Source: Halobacteriales archaeon QH_7_66_36 (lineage in GTDB: Archaea > Halobacteriota > Halobacteria > Halobacteriales > Haloarculaceae). From it: 64,000 nt of DNA. The notes beneath the pieces are model-generated. The model was given only the letters and a program-made list of their open reading frames with translations, ran no database searches and was not told the origin of the DNA. The first letter of the stretch is position 1. Each line of letters opens with the position of its first letter. Location: positions 62,001 through 126,000 of the forward strand of contig PXQV01000017.1 of assembly GCA_003021175.1 (NCBI GenBank), in the 5' to 3' direction. The position numbers and the translations under genes are program-made. Positions 1 through 7,987 of this stretch are shown one piece after another.

Positions 1-355
1 CAGCGAGATGTTTCGGGTCCGCGACGGCGGAGACGTACACCGTTCCGTCCTCGGACTTCCGCGTCGCCGGCGCGTCGAGTTTGAACACGGGATACTCGTC
101 GAGCAACTCGTCGAGACGGTCACGTTCCGTCGCGTCGGGAAACAGCGTCAGCTGTCGGTCGCCGTAGCGGATCCGTCGCTCGTCTCTACTCTCTACTGGG
201 TCGCTCGCCCGGCTCTCGGCTTCGCCGCTCGCATTATTTGCGGGCTCACTCCGCTCGCCCGCATGGACCACCAGTTCGTCGCGCTGACCGCGGCGCTCCA
301 TCAGGCGCCGAACGAGCAGCGTCCGGCGGCTCCCCGGGTCCGCGGCGTCGGTCAT
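1..355 (-). CDS. Hypothetical haloarchaeal protein, 3' end cut by window edge
   Basis: An open frame runs from the ATG at 353-355 off the left edge (118 codons visible). The N-terminus begins MTDAADPGSRRTLLVRRLME and the visible end reads YVSAVADPKHLA. The central part, about residues 32-51, is a low-complexity stretch (GERSEPANNASGEAES) encoded by GC-rich inverted repeats, which looks like an in-frame insertion between a variable N-terminus and a conserved-looking C-terminal part (FPDATERDRLDELLDEYP, then VFKLDAP). A TTTAA element lies upstream around 377-381. I do not recognise a function. It is divergent from adk. The frame has acidic haloarchaeal composition and no stops, so I believe it is real. 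Confidence 0.75.
   Translation of the reverse strand, partial: MTDAADPGSRRTLLVRRLMERRGQRDELVVHAGERSEPANNASGEAESRASDPVESRDERRIRYGDRQLTLFPDATERDRLDELLDEYPVFKLDAPATRKSEDGTVYVSAVADPKHLA
202..262. repeat. GC-rich palindromic insertion inside a coding frame
   Basis: A 6-bp inverted repeat, GCGGGC at 240-245 and GCCCGC at 257-262, is followed by a second hairpin-prone stretch (CTCGGCTTCGCCG) near 212-228. Read on the minus strand in the frame of the host gene it encodes the SGERSEP / NNASGEAES type of peptide. Its length is compatible with the frame, so the host gene stays open. Similar peptides occur in rnp1 and rpmC at the other end of the window. Confidence 0.5.
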
Positions 356-526
356 ACCCCGTCTGGTGGTGTCGAGGGGTTAAACTCCACCCTTCGGACA
401 CCGCGGCGGAGAGGGTAGCGACGTAACCGCTGGAACACGCCGACGTGAACCGGACCAAGCGAGCGTGTCGTCGCGTGCCGGACTCGTTTCTTCAAAGCTT
501 TAGGGCCACACCGAGAAGCGCGGCGT

Positions 527-1177
527 ATGAGTTCGCCACACGTGCTGCTGCTGGGCGCGCCGGGGGCCGGAAAGGGAACACAGAGCAAACGCATCGCCGA
601 CCGGTTCGGCGTGGATCACATCACGACCGGGGACGCGCTCCGGAACAACAAGGAGATGGACATCTCCGAGCTCGGATTCGAGTACGACACGCCTGGCGGC
701 TTCATGGACGCCGGCGAACTCGTCCCCGACGAGGTCGTCAACGAGATCGTCGTGACGGCACTCGGCAACGCGGACGGCTTCGTGCTGGACGGTTACCCAC
801 GCAACATCGAGCAGGCGGAGTTCCTCGACGACCGGACGGCCCTCGACGCCGTGGTCCGACTGGGCGTGAGCGACGACAAGCTGATCGACCGGCTCACCGG
901 CCGTCGCGTCTGTCCGAGCTGTGGCGTGAACTACCACGTCGAGTTCGACCAGCCCGAAGAGACCGGCATCTGTGACGAGTGTGGCACCGACCTCGAACAG
1001 CGCGAGGACGACACCGAGGAGACGGTCCGCGAGCGGCTCCGCGTCTTCGCCGAGAACACCGAGCCGGTCATCGAGTACTACCGCGACTCGGACGCCTACG
1101 TCGAGATCGACGGCGAGGGGTCGCCCGACGAGGTGTGGGAGCAGGTCGAGGCCGCAATCGAGGCCCGCAACCCCTGA
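527..1177 (+). CDS. adk: Adenylate kinase
   Basis: The 216-residue protein catalyses ATP + AMP to 2 ADP in the cytoplasm. The Walker A loop GAPGAGKGT is at residues 10-18. The NMP-binding region follows (TTGDALR), and DGYPRN at 88-93 is the conserved AMP-binding segment. The LID carries four zinc-ligand cysteines at 129, 132, 149 and 152 (CPSC and CDEC), so it is the long zinc-LID form. The length fits the family. A TTTA element at 499-502, about 27 bases before the ATG, suggests a leaderless or near-leaderless transcript. It is the first gene of a collinear block with the DUF106 protein, cmk and truB, genes often found beside secY in archaea. Confidence 0.97.
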   Translation: MSSPHVLLLGAPGAGKGTQSKRIADRFGVDHITTGDALRNNKEMDISELGFEYDTPGGFMDAGELVPDEVVNEIVVTALGNADGFVLDGYPRNIEQAEFLDDRTALDAVVRLGVSDDKLIDRLTGRRVCPSCGVNYHVEFDQPEETGICDECGTDLEQREDDTEETVRERLRVFAENTEPVIEYYRDSDAYVEIDGEGSPDEVWEQVEAAIEARNP

Positions 1178-1294
1178 GCGGGGCCGGACGGACCCTCGCG
1201 ATCCTGTCGGCGTGTCGCTCCCGCGTCGTGTTCACACGACGCGAACGGCGCGGCGACCCGTGGGCTCTTACGTCCCGACGGGTGAGTTCGGGTT

Positions 1295-1534
1295 ATGCAC
1301 GACACTGACGCCGGTCGCCGCGACGACGAAGCGCCGGGCGACGACGTACTGCAGATGATCGAGCGGAGCGACGGCGTGCGCGTCCGTGGCGTCGCCGGCG
1401 CGCTCGGCATCGGTACGGAGGAGGCGAAGGAACGACTGCAGCGACTGCAGGCCAGCGGCGAGATCGAACGGAACGCCGACGGTGAGTGGGTGGTGCCGGA
1501 ACGAGCGGGCGCGGACGACCCGTACGTCTTCTGA
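1295..1534 (+). CDS. Small winged-helix-like hypothetical protein
   Basis: This is a 79-residue acidic protein. The middle part (VLQMIERSDGVRVRGVAGAL, then EEAKERLQRLQASGEIE) reads like a small winged helix: helix, helix-turn-helix with a short loop, then a strand ending in GEWVVPE. The ATG at 1295 is the only sensible start and lies 117 bases after adk in the same direction. A DNA-binding role is inferred from the pattern alone. It could equally be a small structural protein. Confidence 0.65.
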   Translation: MHDTDAGRRDDEAPGDDVLQMIERSDGVRVRGVAGALGIGTEEAKERLQRLQASGEIERNADGEWVVPERAGADDPYVF

Positions 1535-1579
1535 GGCCGCGTCAGCACGTTCTTGTCTCGCGGGGCGACACCCCGTAGC

Positions 1580-2065
1580 ATGGATATCGAGGTCGGCGAC
1601 GTGGCGACGGCCGAGCGGACGTTCACCCCCGAGGACGTGCGGGCGTTCACCGAACTGAGCGGCGACCGCGGCGACCACCATCTCGAACCGGACGAGGACG
1701 GACGACTGCTCGTTCACGGACTGCTGACGGCGACGCTGGCGACCGAGATCGGCGGTCGCTTCACCGTGCTCGCGCGGACGATGGAGTACGAGTTTCGCCG
1801 TCCCGTCTACACCGGCCAGCGGATACGCTGTACGGCGGAGTTCACGACCGTCGCCGAGCGCGAGGACGGCCGCACCGAAGTCGCGGCGGAGTTGACCTTC
1901 GAGCGGATTAGCGACGGTTCCCGGCGACGGCAGTCGGGAACGGACACCGACGACTCCCGGCAACGGCAGTCGGGAACGGACATCGACGGCTCCCGAACAC
2001 GACAGTCGGAAGCGGACGACGCCGAGACGGTCGTGACCGGACGGTGGGATGGCGTCGTGGAGTGA
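1580..2065 (+). CDS. MaoC-like hotdog-fold protein with C-terminal repeats
   Basis: The 161-residue protein resembles small MaoC/hotdog dehydratases: an ITPEDVRAF-type start (FTPEDVRAFTELSGDRGDHH, residues 15-34), then VHGLLTATLATEIG, and TMEYEFRRPVYTGQRIRC, which matches the strand of a hydratase tunnel. The family usually hydrates enoyl-thioesters, but the substrate is not known here. I chose the ATG at 1580; an in-frame upstream start at 1553 would add only MSRGATPRS. Residues 113-147 are three copies of a 12-residue hydrophilic repeat that interrupts the fold just before the last strand (VVTGRWDGVVE). Confidence 0.72.
   Translation: MDIEVGDVATAERTFTPEDVRAFTELSGDRGDHHLEPDEDGRLLVHGLLTATLATEIGGRFTVLARTMEYEFRRPVYTGQRIRCTAEFTTVAEREDGRTEVAAELTFERISDGSRRRQSGTDTDDSRQRQSGTDIDGSRTRQSEADDAETVVTGRWDGVVE
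1916..2020 (+). repeat. Tandem 36-bp repeat within the MaoC-like gene
   Basis: Two nearly identical 36-base units (1916-1951 and 1952-1987) and a diverged third (1988-2020) share the core CGGCAGTCGGGAACGGACA. They encode SRRRQSGTDTD, SRQRQSGTDID and SRTRQSEADD. A multiple of three keeps the frame open whatever the copy number. Confidence 0.85.
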
Positions 2066-2104
2066 CCGCAGGAGTCAAACCGTCGCGTCGGCAACGGTGG
2101 GGTA

Positions 2105-2977
2105 ATGGGACGAACCGCGGAGAAGGTGGCCGAAATCACGCGTGAGGACGCGTCGATGGAGGGCGCGCTGGAGTTCCTCCTCGAACGGGAGGGCCCGGTC
2201 ACGTGGAGCGAGGTCTCGGACGAACTCACGAGCGGCCAGTGGGGTCGGCTCATCGAGAAGGGCGTGCTCACGGACGCCGGCGACGGGTTCGAACTCGCCG
2301 ACCCGGAGGGAGTCAGCGACGCGCTCGCCGACGACGATGACGACGGCGTGACCGAGATCGAAGACGACTCCTCGTGGTCGACGTACGACAAGCTCGCCGC
2401 GCTGGGTGCCGTCGGCCTGTTCGCCGGCTACTCCATCTCGTCGGTTCGCAACGCAATCGGCAGCACCATCGACACCGTGCTGGGGCCGGTGAACAGCGCG
2501 CTCCCCTTCTACGGTGTCATCCTCGTGCTCGCCGTGTTCACCGGCCTGTACACCTCGCTGCTGCAGGCGAACCTGATGGACACCGACAAGATGGCCGCCT
2601 ATCAGGAGCGGATGAAGGACATGAAGGAGCGCCGCGAGCAGGCGAAGGAGCAGGGCGACGACGAGGCGCTCGAAGAGATCCAGCAGGAGCAGATGGAGGC
2701 GATGGGCGACAACCTCGGCATGTTCAAAGAGCAGTTCCGCCCGATGGTGTGGATCATGCTGCTCACCATCCCCGTCTTCCTCTGGATGTACTGGATGATC
2801 CTCACGCAGGGGGTCGGCTCGCTCGAAGTGACGATGCCGCTCCTCGGCACGGTCGAGTGGCAGCGCGGCGTGCTCGGGCCGCTCCAAGCGTGGATCCTCT
2901 GGTACTTCGTCTGCTCGATGGGGTTCAGCCAGCTCATCCGGAAGTCGCTGAACCTCCAGACGACGCCGACGACGTAA
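2105..2977 (+). CDS. DUF106 (TMCO1/EMC3-superfamily) membrane protein, YidC-like
   Basis: The 290-residue membrane protein has a soluble N-terminal domain (1-90) resembling a winged helix (WSEVSDELTSGQWGRLIEKG). Hydrophobic segments follow around 97-115, 133-155, 213-235 and 260-278. A charged coiled coil (165-205, KMAAYQERMKDMKERREQAK) sits between the second and third. This topology, with the coiled coil after the first core helix, is typical of DUF106, the archaeal relative of EMC3, TMCO1 and YidC that assists membrane-protein insertion. The position in the adk-cmk-truB block is also typical. Function is inferred from the family. Confidence 0.88.
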   Translation: MGRTAEKVAEITREDASMEGALEFLLEREGPVTWSEVSDELTSGQWGRLIEKGVLTDAGDGFELADPEGVSDALADDDDDGVTEIEDDSSWSTYDKLAALGAVGLFAGYSISSVRNAIGSTIDTVLGPVNSALPFYGVILVLAVFTGLYTSLLQANLMDTDKMAAYQERMKDMKERREQAKEQGDDEALEEIQQEQMEAMGDNLGMFKEQFRPMVWIMLLTIPVFLWMYWMILTQGVGSLEVTMPLLGTVEWQRGVLGPLQAWILWYFVCSMGFSQLIRKSLNLQTTPTT

Positions 2978-3033
2978 CTTCGGTCCGTCTCTTCTCACGC
3001 CTCCGCGACTGTGCCGACAGGAAGGACAACCCC

Positions 3034-3039
3034 TTTTAG
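3034..3039 (+). promoter_or_regulatory. TATA-like element for cmk-truB
   Basis: TTTTAG lies 22-27 bases before the cmk ATG in a GC-rich surround, the usual place of a haloarchaeal TATA box for a leaderless transcript. truB overlaps cmk and would share this promoter. Confidence 0.5.
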
Positions 3040-3060
3040 CCCGTCTGCCGGAGTGTAGAC

Positions 3061-3636
3061 ATGCTGATCACCATCTCGGGACCTGCCGGGAGTGGGAAGT
3101 CCACCGCCGCCGCCGAGCTGGCCGGCCGGCTCGGCTACGACCACGCCTCAGGCGGCGACATCTTTCGTGAACTGGCTGCCGAACGCGACCTGACGGCGCT
3201 CGAACTGAACAAGCTCGCCGAGGAGGACGACCAGATCGACCGCGACCTCGACCAGCGGCTCCGCGAGGTCGCCGCCGCGCGTGACGACCTCGTGCTCGAA
3301 TCGCGACTCGCCGGGTGGATGGCAGGCGAACACGCCGACTTCCGCGTCTGGCTCGACGCTCCGCTCGGCGTCCGAGCCGATCGCATCGCCGACAGAGAGG
3401 GGAAAGATCCCGACCTCGCGCGCACCGAGACGGAAGCGCGGGCGGACAGCGAGGCGAAGCGCTACGAGGCGTACTACGGCATCGATATCGACGACCTCTC
3501 CATTTACGACCTCGTGTTGAACACCGCGCGCCTCGACCCAGACGGCGTCGTCGACGCCATCGAAACCGTGGTTCGGGCGTACGACGCCGAGGGCGACGAG
3601 GGGAAGACACCGGTCGCGCTCGACTACGAGTTCTGA
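3061..3636 (+). CDS. cmk: (d)CMP kinase
   Basis: This is a 191-residue P-loop kinase that phosphorylates CMP/dCMP with ATP. The Walker [10 protein letters not shown] is at residues 7-15, then the substrate region [15 protein letters not shown], then the [11 protein letters not shown] segment typical of archaeal CMP kinases, and RIADREGKD as the lid arginines. Length matches the archaeal family, shorter than bacterial Cmk. The stop overlaps the truB start (TGATG), implying translational coupling. Confidence 0.95.
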   Translation: MLITISGPAGSGKSTAAAELAGRLGYDHASGGDIFRELAAERDLTALELNKLAEEDDQIDRDLDQRLREVAAARDDLVLESRLAGWMAGEHADFRVWLDAPLGVRADRIADREGKDPDLARTETEARADSEAKRYEAYYGIDIDDLSIYDLVLNTARLDPDGVVDAIETVVRAYDAEGDEGKTPVALDYEF

Positions 3637-4502
3637 TGCGGGGCGACCCCTCGGACCGCGCGCCGGAAGCCCTCCTCGGGTTCGGGGTCGTCAACCTCGA
3701 CAAGCCGCCCGGCCCGGCGGCCCATCAGGTCGCCGGCTGGGTGCGCGACCTGACCGGACAGGACCGGGCCGCCCACGCCGGGACGCTCGATCCGAAGGTG
3801 ACCGGCTGTCTGCCGACGCTACTCGGTGACGCTACTCGAATGGCGCAGGTGTTCGACGACAGCCGTAAGGAGTACATCGCGGTGCTGGAGCTACACGGTC
3901 CCGCGCCGGCTGACACCGAGTCCGTCGTCGCGGAGTTCGAGAGCGAGATCTACCAGAAACCGCCGCGGAAGAGCGCCGTCGCCCGCAGGCTTCGCACTCG
4001 GACGATCCACGACCTCGACGTGCTCGAAGTTCGCGACCGGCAGGCGCTCCTGCGCGTCACCTGTGAGTCGGGCACGTACGTTCGAAAACTGTGTCACGAC
4101 ATCGGACTCGCGCTCGGGACGGGCGCACACATGGGCGACCTCCGACGGAGGGCGACGGGCAGCTTCGACGACACGACGCTGGCAGCGATGCACGACCTCC
4201 ACGACGCGGTCGTCGAGTGGCGCGAGCGGGGCGAGAAGGGGCCGCTCCGCGAGGTCGTCCAGCCGGCCGAGCGTGCGCTGGCGGGCATCGCTCGCGTCAC
4301 CGTCGCGCCGAGCGCGGCCGAACAGATCGCGGAGGGAGCGCCGGTGTACGCGCCGGGGGTGCTCGACGCGGAGACGACGGAGCAGGGGACGTTCGTCGCC
4401 TGCTACACACCGGACGGCGCGGCCGTCGCGCTCGGCACGCTCGTCGGTGACCCTACCGCCGATGCCGGTGCCGTCGTCGAATTGGAGCGCGTTCTCGTCT
4501 GA
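3636..4502 (+). CDS. truB: Pseudouridine synthase TruB/Cbf5
   Basis: The 288-residue protein isomerises uridine to pseudouridine in tRNA and, in archaea, is the catalytic subunit of H/ACA guide RNPs (Cbf5). The motif GVVNLDKPPGPAAHQVAGWV is followed by AGTLDPKVTG with catalytic Asp at about residue 52. Further family motifs are YQKPP (here IYQKPPRKSAV) and CESGTYVRKLCHDIG. The C-terminal 70 residues (VTVAPSAAEQIAEGAPVYAPG) form a PUA domain. The start is the ATG overlapping the cmk stop; the longer upstream open frame lies inside cmk. Confidence 0.95.
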   Translation: MRGDPSDRAPEALLGFGVVNLDKPPGPAAHQVAGWVRDLTGQDRAAHAGTLDPKVTGCLPTLLGDATRMAQVFDDSRKEYIAVLELHGPAPADTESVVAEFESEIYQKPPRKSAVARRLRTRTIHDLDVLEVRDRQALLRVTCESGTYVRKLCHDIGLALGTGAHMGDLRRRATGSFDDTTLAAMHDLHDAVVEWRERGEKGPLREVVQPAERALAGIARVTVAPSAAEQIAEGAPVYAPGVLDAETTEQGTFVACYTPDGAAVALGTLVGDPTADAGAVVELERVLV

Positions 4503-4519
4503 GCAGCGGCGAAGCAGCC

Positions 4520-5422
4520 TCAGTCTGCCGCGTCGACCGGCTCGGCAGTGTCGTCGCCGACGCCCACCTCGCCCGTGAGCTGTCGGTGCGGGTACGGCAT
4601 CTCGATCTCCTCGGCGTCACACCGCTCCTTGACCGCCTGGGCGTACTCCGAGCGGATGCGCACGAAGTCGGACCGGTCCGGTTCGTCGATCCAGAACCGC
4701 GACTTCAGGCCGACGTAGGAGTCCGCGAGTTCGGTGAGACGGACGCTCACCGGCGGATTGTCGAGGATCTCGCCGTGCGCCTTCGCCTCCTCGGTGATGA
4801 CCCGCTTCGCGTGGTCGATGTCGTCGTCGTAGTCGACGCCGAAGAGGAACTGGATGCGGAGTTTGTCCTTCGCGACGGGGTTCGTGATGGCGGTGTTCGC
4901 CAGCTCGCCGTTCGGCACCGTGATGAGTTCGTTGTCGAACGTGCGAACCCGAGAGACGCGGAAGGAGATATCCTCGATGACGCCGACGTGGCCGTCCCAC
5001 TCCACCCAGTCGCCGATCTGGACCTCGCGGTCGGCGATGAGGAACGCGCCGCCGACGAGATTGCCGATGAGGTCCTGCGAGGCGAAGCCGATTGCCAGCG
5101 TCAGCGCACCGACGACGGTGGCGAGCGACGAGAGAAGGTTGCCGAAGCCGGCGACGGCGAAGGCGACCGCCAGCGCGACGAACACGACGCCGACGCCGGC
5201 GACCTTCCGGGTCGGTTTTCGCAGCGTCTCGTCCACCTCGCGAGCGGACAGGATTCGCCTGACGCTCGACCCGACGACGAGTTTACCGAGTGCGTAGACG
5301 ACGGCGAACGTGAGGAGAAACGCCACGGCGTCCGTCCCGAAATCCATCGCCTGCGGGATGAGCGACTCGTTCGCGTACCTGACGAACCGGTCGGCGACCC
5401 CGACCTGCAGTAGCGGCTCCAT
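4520..5422 (-). CDS. MscS-family mechanosensitive ion channel
   Basis: The 300-residue membrane protein has three hydrophobic segments (about 30-52, 75-95, 100-130). The third contains the glycine/alanine-rich pore helix followed by AIGFASQDLIGNLVGGAFLIADREVQIGD-type sequence, the MscS signature. The beta domain follows (GVIEDISFRVSRVRTFDNEL, then VPNGELANTAITN). These channels open on hypo-osmotic shock to release solutes. The acidic tail is short. It converges with truB, with only 17 bases between stops. Confidence 0.94.
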   Translation of the reverse strand: MEPLLQVGVADRFVRYANESLIPQAMDFGTDAVAFLLTFAVVYALGKLVVGSSVRRILSAREVDETLRKPTRKVAGVGVVFVALAVAFAVAGFGNLLSSLATVVGALTLAIGFASQDLIGNLVGGAFLIADREVQIGDWVEWDGHVGVIEDISFRVSRVRTFDNELITVPNGELANTAITNPVAKDKLRIQFLFGVDYDDDIDHAKRVITEEAKAHGEILDNPPVSVRLTELADSYVGLKSRFWIDEPDRSDFVRIRSEYAQAVKERCDAEEIEMPYPHRQLTGEVGVGDDTAEPVDAAD

Positions 5423-5518
5423 CGTGCAGGGTCACTCCCGACGGAAATATAACTCCGTGGGTAGTTTCCCCGCGAAGCGACACCCTTAACAGCGGAACCG
5501 TGTTTCGGTCGAATGCGA

Positions 5519-5589
5519 GGGACCGTGGGGTAGTGGTATCCTCTGCGGATGGGGTCCGTAGGACCTGAGTTCGACTCTCAGCGGTCCCA
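5519..5589 (+). tRNA. tRNA-Pro(GGG)
   Basis: A 71-nt cloverleaf can be drawn: acceptor GGGACCG pairs with CGGTCCC plus discriminator A; the D arm is GGG...TCC; the anticodon stem TGCGG/CCGTA has one G-T pair and loop ATGGGGT, giving anticodon GGG; the variable loop is four bases; the T arm is CTGAG TTCGACT CTCAG. No CCA is encoded and no intron is seen. The DNA just downstream is decayed mobile sequence, but I found no duplicate of the tRNA 3' end there. Confidence 0.93.
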
Positions 5590-5803
5590 CTCTACCGTAT
5601 TCTCCGGACAGAGAGCGACATCGCAGGCGTCACCGGAGTGATTTGCGGGCGTTCCGTCGTCTCTGTTACACGCCGACGCTGATCGTTCAAGCCCGGGTCG
5701 TGTGTTCGTTCTGAATACGAGCGGCACGAGCCTCGAACGCACGCTCGCGTCGAGTCCGCTGGCACGGCCACAGACCATCGACATCCCTTCCGAAGTCGGA
5801 CGA

Positions 5804-6130
5804 TTGACCTCCTCCCGCGCCTGAAGACGCGGGAATCCGACCATTGGATTCGGGCGGTCGCCGCCCTTCGGTTCCAACCCGCACTCGGAGGGAACCGGCG
5901 ACACACCGGGGGAACTCTCGTTTGTCTCCCTCGTCGGGCTGTGGCCCGGCCAATGAGGCCCCATCGACAGCCATGTCATCGCCGTGGGAACCACCGCCGA
6001 TTCCCCTCCTCCTGTGGTTCGAGGACGGCATCTCACGGCTGTCGTAGCAGTACCGATGTCGCGGGCCACGGGATTCAAACTGTTGGGACAAACGGGCCGG
6101 CTGTCGCTCGACCCCCGCCTGAAGACGGGG
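5804..6130 (-). mobile_element. Decayed IS200/IS605-type right end (minus strand)
   Basis: Read on the minus strand this ends with GGATTC, a CCCGCGTCTTCAGGCGCGGG hairpin, GAGG and the tetranucleotide TCAA (5804-5807), the arrangement I associate with right ends of haloarchaeal IS200/IS605 (TnpB) elements. About 20 bases before the hairpin is a two-part stem-loop: GGGCGG/CCGCCC with outer TTGG/CCAA (about 5843-5878). A second CCCCGTCTTCAGGCGGGG hairpin at about 6113-6131 marks another broken end. No tnpA or tnpB reading frame survives; open frames here have no recognisable domain. Confidence 0.5.
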
Positions 6131-6860
6131 GTATGCGCTCGTATCTCCATCATCGACCGCAACATCGATCTCGTAGTACGAATCCTGATAATTGATATAC
6201 GCTGGCTTGCCGCCGAAACGGTCTGATGGGGAGGATTGTAACTCTGCACTCCTCACTCAATAGCAGTCAGAAATGCGCTCTGTGTAGAGGACGTCAACGA
6301 ACCGAATTCGACGACCGTAGAATTAGACGGCAGCCCTCTTTCGTTGACCTGTCGTGAACAGTAATCACAGAGCTCGTCTCACCTTCCGCAATCGGGGCGC
6401 TGATAATCGTAGTATCCCCGAAAGAGGAGCGAACCGTTAGCCGCATTCTCTATAGGCGGAACAGGCGCAATCCCACGTCGTTCACGGCGTGGATACGCGC
6501 GTCACTCAGTGAAACAGCCCACCGTTCAAAAGCCAGTCCTGCGTTTCCCACGAGAGCATTTAATTGACAGCCCACCGTATCAGCGAGGAGGAACCGGTCG
6601 GAACGGAGCGGATTCCGACCCGTCCTTCGGAGGCGGCCTGTCCGCCCGCGTAACGAGGCAGTATCCGAAATGGCAGGCGGTGAACGCACACCCTAAAGGG
6701 TGCGCCGACGTGCCGGCTGCTCGAAGCAATCCAAAGGTACCCCCGAGTCCGCTGACGCCTGCTGGCGTCCCTGTGGCAAAAACAACACTGGGACGCCGTA
6801 CATCTTGAGGATAGGGGTAACGGCCACTTGGCATGGCCAGCAGTCCACCACACCGATACT
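6131..6860. other. Gene-free stretch between two IS remnants
   Basis: I see no supportable gene here. Codon usage of the open frames differs from haloarchaeal genes, local GC is lower (about 6230-6480 is the most AT-rich), and no family motif appears. One minus-strand frame ends WAVSLSDARIHAVNDVGLRL near 6450-6510, which looks protein-like but lacks a credible start; it may be the tail of a lost transposon gene. The stretch is probably decayed mobile DNA. Confidence 0.55.
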
Positions 6861-6967
6861 GTAGGACTACCCGTGCCCGAAAGGTTTGGTAGTCCAGTGA
6901 CTGGACTGCAAACCTGAAACTCCCACCGCTCGGGATTCCTCCGCGTTTACGCGAAGGAGGATGTCAA
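6861..6967 (+). mobile_element. IS200/IS605-type right end with guide-RNA-like stem-loop
   Basis: A 14-bp two-part stem, AGGTTTG (6882-6888) with CAAACCT (6909-6915) and AGTCCAG (6891-6897) with CTGGACT (6901-6907), closes a three-base loop. It is followed by GGATTCCTCCGCG, TTTA, CGCGAAGGAGGAT and TCAA (6964-6967). This is the same order as the minus-strand remnant at 5804-5880: stem-loop, GGATTC, hairpin, TCAA. In TnpB elements this 3' region encodes the guide (omega) RNA scaffold ending at the right end. No tnpB lies upstream, so this would be a solo remnant. Confidence 0.5.
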
Positions 6968-7038
6968 TTACACTGGCTGGTGGCGTATGTTCTACAGGTG
7001 TTCGTAAACGGCAATACTCCCGAAGATGCTATTCACAC

Positions 7039-7383
7039 TCAGGATTCGCCTGCGTTCAGGGCACTGTTCAGCTCGAAGAGCTCTCGGGCGACGTCGCTCT
7101 TGGCGACTCGGTAGCGGCGAGGCGACGAGTTCGGGACCCCTTCGAGGATATCGGCTTCCAGCAGGAGGTCGGTGTACTTGCTCACCGTCTGCTGGGTGAC
7201 GCTGGCGTGGTCCGCGAGTTCCGTCTTGGTTACCTCCCGACTCGGGGGGAGCGTGAGGACGGCATCGACGAGTATCGGGACGCTCTCGTGCTGAAAGAGG
7301 TAGAGGATGCCGCTCGGGTTCTCTAGGCGGGCCTCCTTGGTGTCGGTCTCCGCTGCCGGGTGTCCCTGCGGCGTCTCACTCAT
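7039..7383 (-). CDS. Winged-helix transcriptional regulator
   Basis: The 114-residue protein has a clear winged helix at about 30-105: SGILYLFQHESVPILVDAVL, then TKTELADHASVTQQTVSKYT as the helix-turn-helix and VPNSSPRRYRVAKSDVA as wing. Haloarchaea carry many such small regulators, often next to mobile DNA; the target is unknown. The ATG at 7383 is the natural start. It is divergent from the orphan gene at 7458, with 74 bases between, and may regulate it or itself. Confidence 0.85.
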   Translation of the reverse strand: MSETPQGHPAAETDTKEARLENPSGILYLFQHESVPILVDAVLTLPPSREVTKTELADHASVTQQTVSKYTDLLLEADILEGVPNSSPRRYRVAKSDVARELFELNSALNAGES

Positions 7384-7457
7384 GTAATCGGATTACCGGC
7401 AGAGACCGATAACGGTTCTCCTGCGCGTAAACGCCGGTTAACGTCTGCTTACGTGAG

Positions 7458-7793
7458 GTGGGCGAAACGGCGGAGCATGCGCAAGCCGTCAGTAAAATGC
7501 GCCCTCCTCGCGGCGATGGTGGCCGAACACGTTGGGGATCACCCACCACCGAAGATAACCTCCTCTCTATCGCCGCCATCGAGCCGAGGGACTACCACAC
7601 CGCCGGCGATGTCCTCGACGACCTACGGTCCGAACCCTACGTCACGAACAGGGGGAACCGGGGCATCGAACTCGGCAACGGCGAGTTCGGGCGACTGGCC
7701 GAGGTGCTCTATCACGAGTGCGAGTGGGAACCGTTCGAGATCGAGAGCCGCCTGAAACACTACGAGGGCTGGGGGAACCACGACTGGGCCTGA
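7458..7793 (+). CDS. Orphan hypothetical protein, possibly truncated
   Basis: The 111-residue frame with a GTG start has a protein-like C-terminal 80 residues (IAAIEPRDYHTAGDVLDDLR, YVTNRGNRGIELGNGEFGRL, HYEGWGNHDWA), while the first 30 residues look arbitrary (MGETAEHAQAVSKMRPPRG). The true start may be internal or lost. I do not recognise a family. The position next to IS remnants and a small regulator suggests a horizontally acquired or plasmid-derived fragment. Confidence 0.5.
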   Translation: MGETAEHAQAVSKMRPPRGDGGRTRWGSPTTEDNLLSIAAIEPRDYHTAGDVLDDLRSEPYVTNRGNRGIELGNGEFGRLAEVLYHECEWEPFEIESRLKHYEGWGNHDWA

Positions 7794-7987
7794 TTCGGGC
7801 GCTGGCCCGACCCCGAGGAGAACGCTCTGGCGTTCACATCGCAAGGGCCGTTCCACGGCCGTACAGCAACTCCGTACGACCGGACCACGTTAAGAAATTC
7901 ATCACTCTGCCGTGGGCGGCTCCCCCGTCCGTCGGGGGAGAACCGCTGCCGGCGCGTCCTCCGACGATACCAATCCCGCAGTCTCGG

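Noticed and set aside
5578-6249. 223-codon minus-strand frame after tRNA-Pro
   Set aside because: It crosses the tRNA 3' end and IS hairpins, and composition is not haloarchaeal; the PRLQAREEVN part is just the translated right-end hairpin.
5519-7038. Integrated element with tRNA attachment site
   Set aside because: No integrase and no second copy of the tRNA 3' end were found downstream, so an att pair cannot be supported.
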